This document shows, piece by piece, positions 16,046 through 25,392 of a stretch of 64,000 nt of DNA. Within the stretch, counting starts at the first letter, position 1. Each line of letters opens with the position of its first letter. Source of the stretch: RHKX01 sp963784885 (GTDB lineage Bacteria > Actinomycetota > Thermoleophilia > Solirubrobacterales > 70-9); NCBI GenBank assembly GCA_963784885.1, contig CAWATA010000006.1, positions 186,001 through 250,000 on the forward strand, read 5' to 3'. The position numbers were made by a program, and so were the translations under genes. A model generated the notes under the pieces. That model had not been told where the DNA came from. It did not search any database and saw only the letters and a list, made by a program, of their open reading frames with translations.

Positions 16046-16774
16046 GTGGCGAGAGGGTTCCGATCCGTCCATTCGGGAAAACGGCCGGCTGCGTCGATCG
16101 TCGCGGTCCACGTCGCGCTGTCGGCGACCCGGAGCGCGGCGATTTCGGCCGCGAAGCTGATCCGGGAGGAGCGGGCGCTTGCTGCGACCGCCAGGAACAT
16201 CGCCGGCGGCGACGTCATCGACCGCCGCGAACAGCTCGAGGCGGTTCACGCCTTCGTCGCCAAGGGCGTCGCCGACGACCCCGACTTCCGGTTCCTGCCG
16301 AGACCGCTGTTGCGACAGAGCGCGATCGAGACGCTCCGGGAGCGGCGGGGGTTCTGCGGTGAGAGCGCGCGCGTCACCGTGCTGCTGCTTCGAGCACTCG
16401 GAATTCGCGCCAATCGCGTCTACCTGATCGGAGAGCGGTGGAACCACGTGATCGTCGAGCACGAGTGGCTGGACGGCGGCTGGTATCTGTTCGACGCCTT
16501 CCCCGATCCGGCGACCCAGATGAGGCCGGAGCAGCTCTGCGCGTTCGGCTCGGACGATCCGACGACCTTCCCGAACATCCACGAGGGCAACCCGTGGGTC
16601 GACTATTACCGGTGGCGGCCCCTCGTCGTTCGCGGGATCTCGAGGTCCCGCCCCCCCGAGAGCTACGTGAGGGCGACCGAGCGACCGGACGCGATCAGGG
16701 CCGGGCTCGGAGCACTCGCGGCCGGCGGCACCCTCGCCGCCGGCGTCATCGCGGCGAAGTCGGCGAATGGGTGA
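16046..16774 (+). CDS. Transglutaminase-like cysteine protease-fold protein
   Basis: A 242-residue protein from a GTG start at 16046; the open frame runs far upstream opposite the SDR gene, so the start is uncertain. It has a transglutaminase-like core: the Cys in RRGFCGESARVTVLLLRALG (about residue 100), the His in WNHVIVEHEWL and the Asp in WYLFDAFPDP. The order Cys-His-Asp matches the papain/transglutaminase fold. The C-terminus has a hydrophobic stretch (LGALAAGGTLAAGVIAA). It overlaps the following methyltransferase by 8 bases. Its role in the glycan locus is unknown; peptide cleavage or amide transfer is possible. Confidence 0.72.
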   Translation: MARGFRSVHSGKRPAASIVAVHVALSATRSAAISAAKLIREERALAATARNIAGGDVIDRREQLEAVHAFVAKGVADDPDFRFLPRPLLRQSAIETLRERRGFCGESARVTVLLLRALGIRANRVYLIGERWNHVIVEHEWLDGGWYLFDAFPDPATQMRPEQLCAFGSDDPTTFPNIHEGNPWVDYYRWRPLVVRGISRSRPPESYVRATERPDAIRAGLGALAAGGTLAAGVIAAKSANG

Positions 16775-17708
16775 GCTGACGCGGACCAATTGCGCGCTCT
16801 GCGGGGCGAACGACTACGCGACCGTTCGCACCTTCGAATCGGGAGTGACGGTGGGACGATGCACGAGCTGCGGCTTCATCTACACGCCCCTGCAACACCC
16901 CGATCCCGGTTCGGTCCTCGACGGCGACGCCGAGCACGATCTCGAGGTGATGCTGCGGCCGATCCTCGACGGGTCGGTTCGTCACTATCGCCACCGCGCC
17001 TACTCGGCCTATCTCGACCGACTCGAGAGCATGACCGACGGCCGGCGGCTGCTGGACGTCGGCTGCGCCCACGGCTTCTTTCCCGCGCAGGCCCGATCGC
17101 GGGGCTGGGACGCGAAGGCGGTGGAGATCCAGCCGACGCTCGCGGACTTCGCGGCGCGGACGCACGGCATCGAGGTGCTGAGCGGCTCGATCCACGACGT
17201 CGACCTCGGATCGGACCGTTTCGATGCCGTCACCTTCACCGACTCCCTCGAGTACATGCCGGATCCGGTCGCGGCGCTCGCGAAGGTCAGGGACGCGATG
17301 GACGAGGGCGGGGTCGTGCTCGCGAAGGTCCCGAACGCGGACTACTTCCGGCTCGGGATGGCGGCGTCCCGGGTCGGCGTCGGCATCGGCGAGACCGCCT
17401 TCGGGCCCGAGCAGAGGGTCAGCCACTTCACCAAGGAGTCGATCGCGTCGATCGTCGCCGCCGCCGGCTTCAGCGACATCGCCGTGTCCGGATTCGCGCC
17501 GATCCATTCCTCCTTCTGGCACCGCATCGTCGGACTGCCGCTGGCGAGCGAGATGCCGCCGTCGCTGGATCGCGGCAGGCGCCTGGCCCGCAACGTCCTG
17601 CATGCCGGAGGCCGCGCCGAGGCCCGGCTGACCGGGAGGAACCACGGCTCGCAATCGCTGCTGCTCGTGGCTCGTAACCTTCAGCCCGGTCGGGGGCCGG
17701 CGGACTGA
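16767..17708 (+). CDS. SAM-dependent methyltransferase with N-terminal zinc-binding motif
   Basis: A 313-residue class I methyltransferase. The N-terminus has two Cys pairs (CALC at about residue 9 and CTSC at about 33), as in sugar O/C-methyltransferases with a zinc-finger-like head. The SAM-binding motif LLDVGCAHGFFPAQARSRG lies at about 92-110, followed by FDAVTFTDSLEYMPDPVAAL and the KVPNADYFRLG segment. It is coupled to the upstream transglutaminase-like gene and is 3 bases ahead of the large GT fusion. Methylation of a sugar or lipid-linked glycan is a fair inference. Confidence 0.87.
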   Translation: MGELTRTNCALCGANDYATVRTFESGVTVGRCTSCGFIYTPLQHPDPGSVLDGDAEHDLEVMLRPILDGSVRHYRHRAYSAYLDRLESMTDGRRLLDVGCAHGFFPAQARSRGWDAKAVEIQPTLADFAARTHGIEVLSGSIHDVDLGSDRFDAVTFTDSLEYMPDPVAALAKVRDAMDEGGVVLAKVPNADYFRLGMAASRVGVGIGETAFGPEQRVSHFTKESIASIVAAAGFSDIAVSGFAPIHSSFWHRIVGLPLASEMPPSLDRGRRLARNVLHAGGRAEARLTGRNHGSQSLLLVARNLQPGRGPAD

Positions 17709-17711
17709 TCG

Positions 17712-20219
17712 ATGGACACGACGATTCACGACATCGCGGTGTTCGCGATAACCCTGCTGCTCGTCACCTACGGGCTCTGGATGCTCGTCCGCGTGCTCGG
17801 CAGGGGTCGCGAGCGCTTCGTCATCGGCCAGGCGGTCGCCGTGGCGGTCCTGATCCGGATCATCGCCTCGATGGCGGTGTCGCTGACGAGCATCGAGCGC
17901 TTCCTGCGGGGCGGAGACGAGAACGCATTCCTGACGGTCTCGTCGAACATCGCCGATACCGCCTTCGGCTCGACGAGATGGATCGACGCGCTGACCGGGA
18001 GCCTCTACGAGTTCACCTTCGCGGGCCAGATCGGGCTCCTCGACTCGCCGACCCAGGCGATGCGGGTGGCGCAGATCGGGATCGCCGTGGCGGGCCTCGT
18101 CTTCATCGCCGCGGCCGTCTACGAGCTGGCCGGATCGCGGGCCGCGGTCATCGCGATGTGGTTTCTGGCGCTCGAGCCGACCAACATCTTCTTCTCGAGC
18201 ATCCTTCACAAGGAGCCGTTGATGATGCTGGCGGGCGGCATCGTCGCCTACGGAGGCGCGCTCGCGTGGCAGCGCGCCTCGACCAGGTCGATCCTGCTGA
18301 TCACGCTCGGCTGTCTGATCGCCGTCGCGACCAGACCCTACGCCGGCTGGTTCCTGATCGCTGCGGGCGCGGCGATACTCCTTCACTCCGGCCTCCGGGT
18401 GAGCGAGGCCTCCCCCGCCCGGCGCCTCAGCTTCGTCTCGCTGGTGATCGTCGTGGTGGCCGTCTCGGCCCCGACCGTGCTCGGGGCGACCACCAGCGAG
18501 AGCCTGCAACCGCTCCAGCAGACGCAGGACTCCTACACGAGCGGTGGAGACCAGACCGACCTCGCGCTCGAGCAGGTCGATTTCTCGACGCGGGGCGCGA
18601 TCGTCACCAACCTCCCGCCGCGAATCGTCCAGGTCCTGACGAGGCCCTACGTCTGGCAGATGAGCAACGCCGCCCAGCAACTCGCGGTGTTCGGATCGGC
18701 CGTGGCGCTGGTGATCCTCTTCATGCTCATCCGCGAGGCGAGGCGGAACAGAAAGGGCCTCGTGGCGAGGGCCGGGCCTCTGCTCTACGTCACCATCGGG
18801 CTGCTGATCGCGTACTCGCTCAGCGCCGGCAACGCCGGCACCGCTTTCCGGTACCGAACCCATATCGTCGGAGTCGCCGGCGCGGCGCTGATCGCCGCCC
18901 GGTACGGGTCGCGGCGGACCGAGGAGGATCCCGTGGTCCTCGATGACGTCGCCCTGGCCCCGCCCCCACCCCCGCCCCCCGCTCCCGTTCTCAGCGTCGC
19001 GCCGGTGGCGAGCGAGCCCGGGGCGGCGGCGACGGCGACGGTCGTGCCGAAGACCGAGGTCGAGGAGCGGATCGAGCGTCGGATCCGCCCCGAGGAGCTG
19101 GCGATCTTCATCGTCTCCAACGAGCCCTGGGGGCCGCAGCACTTCATCAAGCACCGTTTCGCGACAGAGCTGGCACGGCAGGGCGCCGAGGTCTTCTTCT
19201 GCGATCCCTCGACGACCTGGCAGGCGTCGAACCTCTTGCCGAGCCGGCCTTCCCTCAGCAGTCTCGCGCCGAACCTGACCCTGCTGCGCTACCGCCATCC
19301 GATCCCGGCTCGGCTCGGCTCGGAGTTCGCGGGGGATCTCAACGACCGCATCATCGGCCGGCGCCTGAGAGGCCTCGTGCCCGAGGGCAGGCGCCCGGTC
19401 CTCTGGCAGTTCGACCCCTTTCGGTTCGCCGACAACTCGCTCGGACCGGACAGCCTGAAGATCTACCACGTGTGCGACCCCTACGTGGGGCTGCCACTCG
19501 ACGAGCGGAGCGCCGACTCGGCGGATCTGATCGTCTGCACGAGCAGGCAGTACGCCGAGCATTACGCCGGCGGTCATCCCAAGAAGACGATCTACGTCCC
19601 TCACTCGTCCGAGGTTGATCACGTCGAGGTCGACGACGCCCAAGCGTCGGAGATGACCGAGCGGTTCGGGGACTACCTCTTCCTCGGCGGCTCGATCACC
19701 GATCGCGTCGACGTCTCGCTGCTCGCGCAGGTCAGCGAAGCGTTCCCGGACTCGAGCCTCGTGATCGCCGGCCCGGAGGTCGGATCGGCGTCGACGCGGG
19801 CGGCCTTCGCGGCGCTGAAGACCCGCGCGAACGTCTTCTACCGCGGAACCGTGTCGGCCCCCGAGATCTCGGCTTACGTCTCCGGTGCCCGGGGTTGTCT
19901 GAGCGCGTACCTGTTCACGGAGCAGAGCCGGCTCGGCCCGCGGACATCGGTCCTGAAGGTGATGGATTACCTGGCGCAGGGAAGGCCGGTCGTGTCCTCG
20001 AGCCCGCTCGAGTACTCCGAGCTCGAGGGGCTCGCGATCCACTGCTGCTCGAGCGCCGACGAGTACGTCGACACCGCCGGGCGAGTGCTCGATGGAGAGC
20101 TGCCGGTCGACGTCGACGCGGTCGATCGGTTCCTGGCGGAGCGTACCTACGCCCGCGCCGTGGACCGCGTCCTCGCCGGGCTCGGCGCCGTCCTCTCGGG
20201 CTCGTCGGTCAGGCCATGA
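17712..20219 (+). CDS. Membrane GT-C-like / cytoplasmic GT-B fusion protein
   Basis: An 835-residue two-part protein. Residues about 1-405 have roughly ten membrane helices and a GT-C-like pattern: an acidic GGDENAF after the first helices, FSSILHKEPLMMLAGGIV and ATRPYAGWFL. A Pro-rich linker (about 416-425) follows. Residues about 460-835 form a GT-B-like domain: FIVSNEPWGPQHFIKHRFA, YHVCDPYVGLPLDERSADSA, FLGGSITDRVDVSLL and PRTSVLKVMDYLAQGRPVV. The latter resembles TuaH-like glycosyltransferases. The membrane half may transfer a lipid-linked sugar or act as a polymerase. The two activities in one chain suggest coupled synthesis and membrane transfer. It converges with, and overlaps by 11 bases, the sulfotransferase gene. 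Confidence 0.8.
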   Translation: MDTTIHDIAVFAITLLLVTYGLWMLVRVLGRGRERFVIGQAVAVAVLIRIIASMAVSLTSIERFLRGGDENAFLTVSSNIADTAFGSTRWIDALTGSLYEFTFAGQIGLLDSPTQAMRVAQIGIAVAGLVFIAAAVYELAGSRAAVIAMWFLALEPTNIFFSSILHKEPLMMLAGGIVAYGGALAWQRASTRSILLITLGCLIAVATRPYAGWFLIAAGAAILLHSGLRVSEASPARRLSFVSLVIVVVAVSAPTVLGATTSESLQPLQQTQDSYTSGGDQTDLALEQVDFSTRGAIVTNLPPRIVQVLTRPYVWQMSNAAQQLAVFGSAVALVILFMLIREARRNRKGLVARAGPLLYVTIGLLIAYSLSAGNAGTAFRYRTHIVGVAGAALIAARYGSRRTEEDPVVLDDVALAPPPPPPPAPVLSVAPVASEPGAAATATVVPKTEVEERIERRIRPEELAIFIVSNEPWGPQHFIKHRFATELARQGAEVFFCDPSTTWQASNLLPSRPSLSSLAPNLTLLRYRHPIPARLGSEFAGDLNDRIIGRRLRGLVPEGRRPVLWQFDPFRFADNSLGPDSLKIYHVCDPYVGLPLDERSADSADLIVCTSRQYAEHYAGGHPKKTIYVPHSSEVDHVEVDDAQASEMTERFGDYLFLGGSITDRVDVSLLAQVSEAFPDSSLVIAGPEVGSASTRAAFAALKTRANVFYRGTVSAPEISAYVSGARGCLSAYLFTEQSRLGPRTSVLKVMDYLAQGRPVVSSSPLEYSELEGLAIHCCSSADEYVDTAGRVLDGELPVDVDAVDRFLAERTYARAVDRVLAGLGAVLSGSSVRP

Positions 20220-21132
20220 TCCGGCGGGCGCGATCGAGCCAGCCCTCGGGGTAGCGGGCCTGGGGGCCGTCGAGACGGTCGATCAGGCGCTCCAGCGCCG
20301 GCTCGTACTTCTCGGCCAGCAGCCGCTGGGCGAACTCCGGCACGGGCCGGCTGTCGGAGCCCCGGTTCACGACGGTGCGCGCCCTCGCGGCCACGCTGGG
20401 GTCCCAGCCGATCCCGAGGAAGTCGCAGACACGGCGCAGCAGCCCCTCCGGGTCGTCGACGATCTCGTCGTAGAACCCGGCCAGGATCCGATCGGACCCG
20501 AAGCTCGCCGACCAGAGCTCGAGCATCTGCGCGTAGTCGCCCAGGGCGCGGTCTCGGTCTCCGCTCAGGTACTCCCCGAACTCGCGCTCCGAGACGGTCT
20601 CCAGCGGCCGCCCCGGCTTGCCCGAGAGATTCATCTTCGCGGCCGACCAGGCCCGGTCGATCGGGTCGCGCATGATCAGCATGATCAGCGCCTCCGGCAC
20701 TGCCTCCCGGACGCGCGCGACACCGGCGGGCGACAGCGCCGAGTAGTTCGGCGTGAAGTCGCCGCTGACCTCGCCGGGGCCGTGCGTGAACAGGGCGCGG
20801 TACCAGTCGTCGCTGCGGCGGCCGAAGAAGTAATGGAGGTACCACCGCAGCGGCGAGAGCTCGCGCCGCCAGAGGTCGGGGAGGAAGCGGTGGCGGAAGG
20901 CCCGTCGCCACATCAGGTTGATCCAGTGCTCGCCCCGGACCTGTGCGAGCAACCGCGTGTCGACGCCGAGGTCGATCGCGTTGAAGTAGTTGAGCTCCTT
21001 CAGCGGTGTCGCAGCGACCTGCCGGTGCTCCCTCATCCGCTGGTAGAGCCACGTGCTTCCCGCCTTCTCGGCGCCGATGCAGAGAAAGTCGGGTCCGGCG
21101 GCGGTGGTGGAATCCTCAGCTGAGCGGCGCAT
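20209..21132 (-). CDS. PAPS-dependent sulfotransferase
   Basis: A 307-residue sulfotransferase. The 5'-phosphosulfate binding loop is GAEKAGSTWLYQRM (about residues 20-33). The 3'-phosphate binding region is IMLIMRDPIDRAWSAAKM (about 149-166), and the family end ARYPEGWLDRARRIM is seen. It would move sulfate from PAPS to a hydroxyl of a sugar. The gene stands alone on the minus strand between the GT fusion and the ABC transporter. No PAPS-making genes (cysD, cysN, cysC) are in the window. Confidence 0.87.
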   Translation of the reverse strand: MRRSAEDSTTAAGPDFLCIGAEKAGSTWLYQRMREHRQVAATPLKELNYFNAIDLGVDTRLLAQVRGEHWINLMWRRAFRHRFLPDLWRRELSPLRWYLHYFFGRRSDDWYRALFTHGPGEVSGDFTPNYSALSPAGVARVREAVPEALIMLIMRDPIDRAWSAAKMNLSGKPGRPLETVSEREFGEYLSGDRDRALGDYAQMLELWSASFGSDRILAGFYDEIVDDPEGLLRRVCDFLGIGWDPSVAARARTVVNRGSDSRPVPEFAQRLLAEKYEPALERLIDRLDGPQARYPEGWLDRARRIMA

Positions 21133-21212
21133 CCTGTGGGAATATTCTCGCGAATGGTGGATCGCCGCTCAGATTCCAGCCGTGACCACACCGCCGGAGC
21201 CGGAACGGTGGT

Positions 21213-23096
21213 GTGCGCAGGGCCCCGCTGCCGCCGACCTTGAGCGCTTCCCCCGATCACGAGCGCCAGCCGTCGTGGCGCGAGCTGGCGAGGATCATCC
21301 TCACGCGGCCGGAGCGCCGGCGGGTCCAGGGCGCCGGAGCACTGCTCGCGATCGCGTCGGTGATGGAGGCGATCGGCCTGGCGGCGATCTACCCCTTCGT
21401 CAACGCGATCCTCAGCGAGTCGTCGACGTTCGCCGGCAATCCGGGCACGATGCCGCTGTTCGGCGACGTCGATCCGACCGTCGCCGGAATCTTCCTGCTG
21501 GCGTTCTTCATCTTCAAGGACCTCTACGTCGGCTTCAACACGTTCCACGTCCAGCGCGTCATCGCCGGCATCCGCACCGGCGTCACCGGCCGGACCTTCG
21601 CGCACTTCATGCGCGAGTCGTTCTCACGGCACTCGATGCGGGATCTGGCCGAGGTTCAGCGAACGATCCAGCTCGACGCCACGCTGCTCGTCGCTCAGGG
21701 GCTCCTGCAGGGGCTGCAGCTGTTCACCGACGTGCTCGTCGTCGCGCTGGTCCTCGCCGTGCTCGCGACGATCCAGCCGACGGTGACGGCGATCATGGTC
21801 GTCGGATCGCTGCTCGTCTTCGGCCTCTGGCACGTGGGCCTGCGCCGCCATCTGACCCACCACGGACAGGAGGCCCAGCAGGCCCGGCGCTCGCTGATCG
21901 GCTCGATCGTCTCCGGGCTGCGGTCGTTCAAGGAGGCACGAGTCCTCGGCGCCGAGGGCCACTTCGAGGAGCGCGTCGACGACGCCGTGGTGAAGTTCGG
22001 GAAGGCGGAGGCGTTCAACGGCGCGGTCGGCGAGATGCCGCGGCTGATCATGGAGGTGCTGATGATCACCGGGCTCGTGATCGTCGGCCTCCTGGCCGTG
22101 AGCGGCGGGGAGATCACATCCAACGACGTCGCGACGATCGGGGTCTTCGCCGCCGCCGCGCTGAGAGTCGTTCCCTCGCTGAGCCGGATCGCTCGCTCGA
22201 CGACGTCGCTCGGCTACGTCCGCCCCGGGCTGACGCAGCTGAGCCGGGTGCTGAGCGAACCCGAGGAGAAGGCCGAGGCGGCCGCGGTTCCCGAGGAGTA
22301 CGACTCCGTCGAGCTCTCCGAGGTCGGCGTCGTCTACCCGAGCGCCGCGGTTCCGGCGATCGACGGCATCTCGGCCCGGTTCGAGCGCGGCGAGCTCGTC
22401 TCCGTCGTCGGACCGTCGGGTTCGGGGAAGACGACGCTGATGGACGTGATCCTCGGGCTGCTGAGCCCGTCGGAGGGCAGCATCGCCTGGTCGTCGCCGG
22501 ACTCCTCGGAGGAGACCTCGGCGGTCCTGGCCTACGTGCCGCAGTCTCCCTACATCGAATCGGGGAGCGTGCGCGAGAACCTCGGCCTCGGCCTGCCGCC
22601 GGAGCAGCGGAGCGACGAACGCTTCTGGAGCGCCCTCGAATCCGTCGGCCTCGCCGACGCGATCCGCGAGAAGCCGGGCGGTCTCGACCATCACGTCGGC
22701 GAGGCCGGCAACCGGCTCTCCGGCGGCCAGCGGCAGCGCCTCGCCCTCGCTCGCAGCCTGGCCCGGGGCGCTCACTTCATCGTCCTCGACGAGCCGACGG
22801 CGGCGCTCGACGCCGAGTCGGCGGCGACGGTCATGGACGCCTGCAGCAACCTCGGCCCCGACACCACGGTGATCATCGTCACCCACGACCCCAAGGTGGC
22901 CAGGCGGACGAACCGTTCGATCGAGCTCCGCGACGGCCGGGTGATCGGCGAGACGGGAGACGATGTGGGGCAGCCGGAGGCCGGCTGGTACCCGCACCCG
23001 AGCGCTCCCGGCTGGGAGAGCTACTGGACCGGCTCGTTGTGGGGCACGGCGACGCGGCCGGCGCCGTCGGCCGTCTCCGGCCGGAACGCGGACTGA
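21213..23096 (+). CDS. ABC exporter (permease-ATPase fusion) with DUF2510-like tail
   Basis: A 627-residue half-transporter of the MsbA/PglK type. The membrane domain has six helices (about residues 35-320). The ATPase domain follows: Walker A GPSGSGKTTLMDVIL (about 404-418), Q-loop YVPQSPYIESGSV, signature NRLSGGQRQRLALARSLA, Walker B HFIVLDEPTAALDAES and the H-loop VTHDP. After the ATPase comes AGWYPHPSAPGWESYWTGSL (about 590-609), like the DUF2510 motif GWYPDP...YWDG..W. It could flip or export the lipid-linked glycan. GTG 21213 is used; TTG 21240 is another choice. Confidence 0.85.
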   Translation: MRRAPLPPTLSASPDHERQPSWRELARIILTRPERRRVQGAGALLAIASVMEAIGLAAIYPFVNAILSESSTFAGNPGTMPLFGDVDPTVAGIFLLAFFIFKDLYVGFNTFHVQRVIAGIRTGVTGRTFAHFMRESFSRHSMRDLAEVQRTIQLDATLLVAQGLLQGLQLFTDVLVVALVLAVLATIQPTVTAIMVVGSLLVFGLWHVGLRRHLTHHGQEAQQARRSLIGSIVSGLRSFKEARVLGAEGHFEERVDDAVVKFGKAEAFNGAVGEMPRLIMEVLMITGLVIVGLLAVSGGEITSNDVATIGVFAAAALRVVPSLSRIARSTTSLGYVRPGLTQLSRVLSEPEEKAEAAAVPEEYDSVELSEVGVVYPSAAVPAIDGISARFERGELVSVVGPSGSGKTTLMDVILGLLSPSEGSIAWSSPDSSEETSAVLAYVPQSPYIESGSVRENLGLGLPPEQRSDERFWSALESVGLADAIREKPGGLDHHVGEAGNRLSGGQRQRLALARSLARGAHFIVLDEPTAALDAESAATVMDACSNLGPDTTVIIVTHDPKVARRTNRSIELRDGRVIGETGDDVGQPEAGWYPHPSAPGWESYWTGSLWGTATRPAPSAVSGRNAD

Positions 23097-23109
23097 GCCC
23101 CGAGCCGTC

Positions 23110-24141
23110 GTGCCCGGGCAGCCGTCAATCGCCTTCGTCTACTTCCGCCCGCCCGAGGCGATGCCTTCGTACGTCGCCCGCGACATGGCGATTCTCGGTG
23201 AGGTGGCCGACGTCGAGTGGATCCGCTCGTACACCGGCCCGGCGTGGCGGCGCCGGCTCGGTCCCGCGGGTTGGCTGCCGGGGAGGGCGATGCGCCGGGC
23301 GATCGCGAACTCCGACCTCGTGTTCCAGTGGTTCGCGACGCCCTCGGCCCCGGTCCTGGGTGCACGGTTGAGACGGAAGCCGATCGTCGTCGTCTCCGGC
23401 GGGTTCGACGTCGCCTTCCTGCCGGAGATCGGCTACGGCCGGATGGTCCACCCGCTCACGCGAACGATGTCGCGGATCGCCCTTCGCGGGGCGAACAGCG
23501 TCCTGTCGGTGTCGCACTTCAACGCCTCCGAGGTTCGCCGCTGGGCGCCCGGCGCCCGTCCCGAGGTCCTGCCGCACGGCTTCGAGCCCACCCCCGCGCC
23601 GGCTTCCGTGCGGGAACCCCGGGTCGTCAGCGTCGGCGCGATCTCCTGGGAGTACATGCTCCGCAAGGGGCTCGAGGATTTCGCGAAGGCTTCGATCGCC
23701 ATGCCGGACACCGAGTTCGTGCTGGCGGGACGGGTCGATCAGGAGGATGCGGCCGAGCACCTGCGGCGCATCGGCGGTTCGAACCTGAGGCTCACCGGAT
23801 TCCTCAGCGACGAGGATCTCTCGGGGCTGCTCGGAACGAGCGCCGTCTACCTGCAGCTCTCGCGCCACGAGGCGTTCGGCTGCTCGGTCGCGGAGGCGAT
23901 GCTGGCCGGATGCACCCCCGTCCTGACCCGGGAGGGGGCCATGCCCGAGGTGGCGGGCGATTCCGCCCGCTACGTCGACTCGCGCGACCCCGTGGCGGTC
24001 GCCGCCGCGGTCGAGGCGGCGCTCGCCGCGCCGATGCCGCAGCGATGCCACGAGCGGATCGCCTCCGCGTATCCGATCGAGGCCCGGCGCCGGCGCCTGC
24101 ACGAGATCGTCGCGCAGCTGCTCCCGGGAGCGGGCTCGTGA
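23110..24141 (+). CDS. Glycosyltransferase, GT4-like
   Basis: A 343-residue GT-B glycosyltransferase starting with GTG at 23110, 13 bases after the ABC transporter stop; a longer open frame to 22963 overlaps the transporter and is rejected. It has the acceptor half (GAISWEYMLRKGLEDFAKA) and the donor half with YLQLSRHEAFGCSVAEAMLAG (about residues 253-273), where the Glu of the EAFG motif binds the nucleotide sugar. Its stop overlaps the next GTG by GTGA. The donor is unknown. Confidence 0.86.
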   Translation: MPGQPSIAFVYFRPPEAMPSYVARDMAILGEVADVEWIRSYTGPAWRRRLGPAGWLPGRAMRRAIANSDLVFQWFATPSAPVLGARLRRKPIVVVSGGFDVAFLPEIGYGRMVHPLTRTMSRIALRGANSVLSVSHFNASEVRRWAPGARPEVLPHGFEPTPAPASVREPRVVSVGAISWEYMLRKGLEDFAKASIAMPDTEFVLAGRVDQEDAAEHLRRIGGSNLRLTGFLSDEDLSGLLGTSAVYLQLSRHEAFGCSVAEAMLAGCTPVLTREGAMPEVAGDSARYVDSRDPVAVAAAVEAALAAPMPQRCHERIASAYPIEARRRRLHEIVAQLLPGAGS

Positions 24142-25388
24142 GCGCGCGGCCCGCGCAGGCCGGCGGGCCGGGCGACGGCGAGCGGTCGCCGATCTCCGGT
24201 CGCAATCCCCTGATCGTCACCTACTGGGCGTCCGGGGATGCGCTGATCTCGAGGTACACGATGCCCTACGTGCGGATGATCAGAGACCACTTGGAGCCGG
24301 GCGAACGGATCACGATCGTCACCTTCGATCCGCCCGGCAGCCGCCGCCGCGACCTGACCGAGGACCGGATCGAGCACGTCGCGTTCCGCTATGACGGGTT
24401 CGGCACCCGCGCCGTGCTCCGGCGGGCGTTCGACGTCCCCCGTCTCCTCGCCCTCTGCCTGCGACGGCGGACCGGCGTGATCCACTCGTGGTGCTCGACC
24501 GGCGGCGCGATCGGCTGGTTGCTCTCGGTCCTGACGCGTAGGCCGCTCGTGCTCGACAGCTTCGAGCCGCACGCCGACTCGATGGTCGAGAACGGCACCT
24601 GGAGCGCGGCCAGCGTCCGGTTCAAGGCCCTGCTCCTGCTCGAGCGGCTGCAGGCCCGGCGCGCGTCGGCGGCGATCGCCGTATCGCCGTGGATGGCGGA
24701 ATACAGCAGCCGCCGCTACGGGCGGGTGCCGAACCCGATCTTCCTGAAACCGGCCGGCGTCGATCTCGAACAGTTCCGGCCGGCCGAGCCGGGCGAGGTG
24801 ACGGCTGCGGAGCCCGGGGCCGTCCTCGCCGTCTACGCCGGAAAGTTCGGCGGGATCTACCTCGAGTCGGAGGCCTTCGACCTGATGGCGACCCTGATCG
24901 AGGAGTTCGGTCCCGGCCTCCGCTTCCTGATCCTCACGCCGACCGGCGAACCCGAGGTGCGGGCGATGGCCGACGCAGCCGGGTTGCCGGCCGAGGCGCT
25001 GATCGTGCGGTCTGCCGAGCCCGGCGAGGTCCCCTCCCAGCTCCGTCGCGCCGACTTCGCGATCAACTTCGTCCGCCCGGTTCCGACCCGTCGCTACAAC
25101 ACGTCGATCAAGGACGCCGAGTACCTGGCCTGCGGGCTTCCCGTGCTGATCGCCGACGGGATCTCCGACGACTCGGAGCTGATCCGCGACAACCACGCGG
25201 GCGCGGTCTTCGGGAGCCTCGACCGTGAGGCAGTTCGGGAGGCGGCGAGGAGGATGCGCGAGCTGCTCGAGTCGGAGCCGCCGGAGCGGCGGCGCTCGCG
25301 CATCCGCGGGGTCGCGGAGCGCCATCGCGATCTCGGCTCGGCCGCGGGGATCTACGCGGCGCTCTACGGCCGCCGCCCGCAGCGGTAG
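24138..25388 (+). CDS. Glycosyltransferase, GT4-like
   Basis: A 416-residue GT-B glycosyltransferase that starts at GTG 24138 inside the stop of the upstream gene, so it is translationally coupled. The N-terminal half has LIVTYWASGDALISRYTMPY and IHSWCSTGGAIGWLLS. A linker with FLKPAGVDLEQFRPAEPGE joins the C-terminal half, which has VYAGKFGGIYLESEAFDLM, RRADFAINFVRPVPTRRYN and KDAEYLACGLPVLIADGISD. It is the last gene of the ABC-GT-GT run and ends 4 bases from the convergent sulfotransferase/FkbM gene. Confidence 0.86.
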   Translation: MSARPAQAGGPGDGERSPISGRNPLIVTYWASGDALISRYTMPYVRMIRDHLEPGERITIVTFDPPGSRRRDLTEDRIEHVAFRYDGFGTRAVLRRAFDVPRLLALCLRRRTGVIHSWCSTGGAIGWLLSVLTRRPLVLDSFEPHADSMVENGTWSAASVRFKALLLLERLQARRASAAIAVSPWMAEYSSRRYGRVPNPIFLKPAGVDLEQFRPAEPGEVTAAEPGAVLAVYAGKFGGIYLESEAFDLMATLIEEFGPGLRFLILTPTGEPEVRAMADAAGLPAEALIVRSAEPGEVPSQLRRADFAINFVRPVPTRRYNTSIKDAEYLACGLPVLIADGISDDSELIRDNHAGAVFGSLDREAVREAARRMRELLESEPPERRRSRIRGVAERHRDLGSAAGIYAALYGRRPQR

Positions 25389-25392
25389 GTCG

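Noticed and set aside
16746..20042. A 1098-codon open frame on the minus strand
   Set aside because: It lies opposite the methyltransferase and GT fusion genes, has an Arg/Asp/Glu-rich composition without domains, and is a typical shadow frame of GC-rich DNA.
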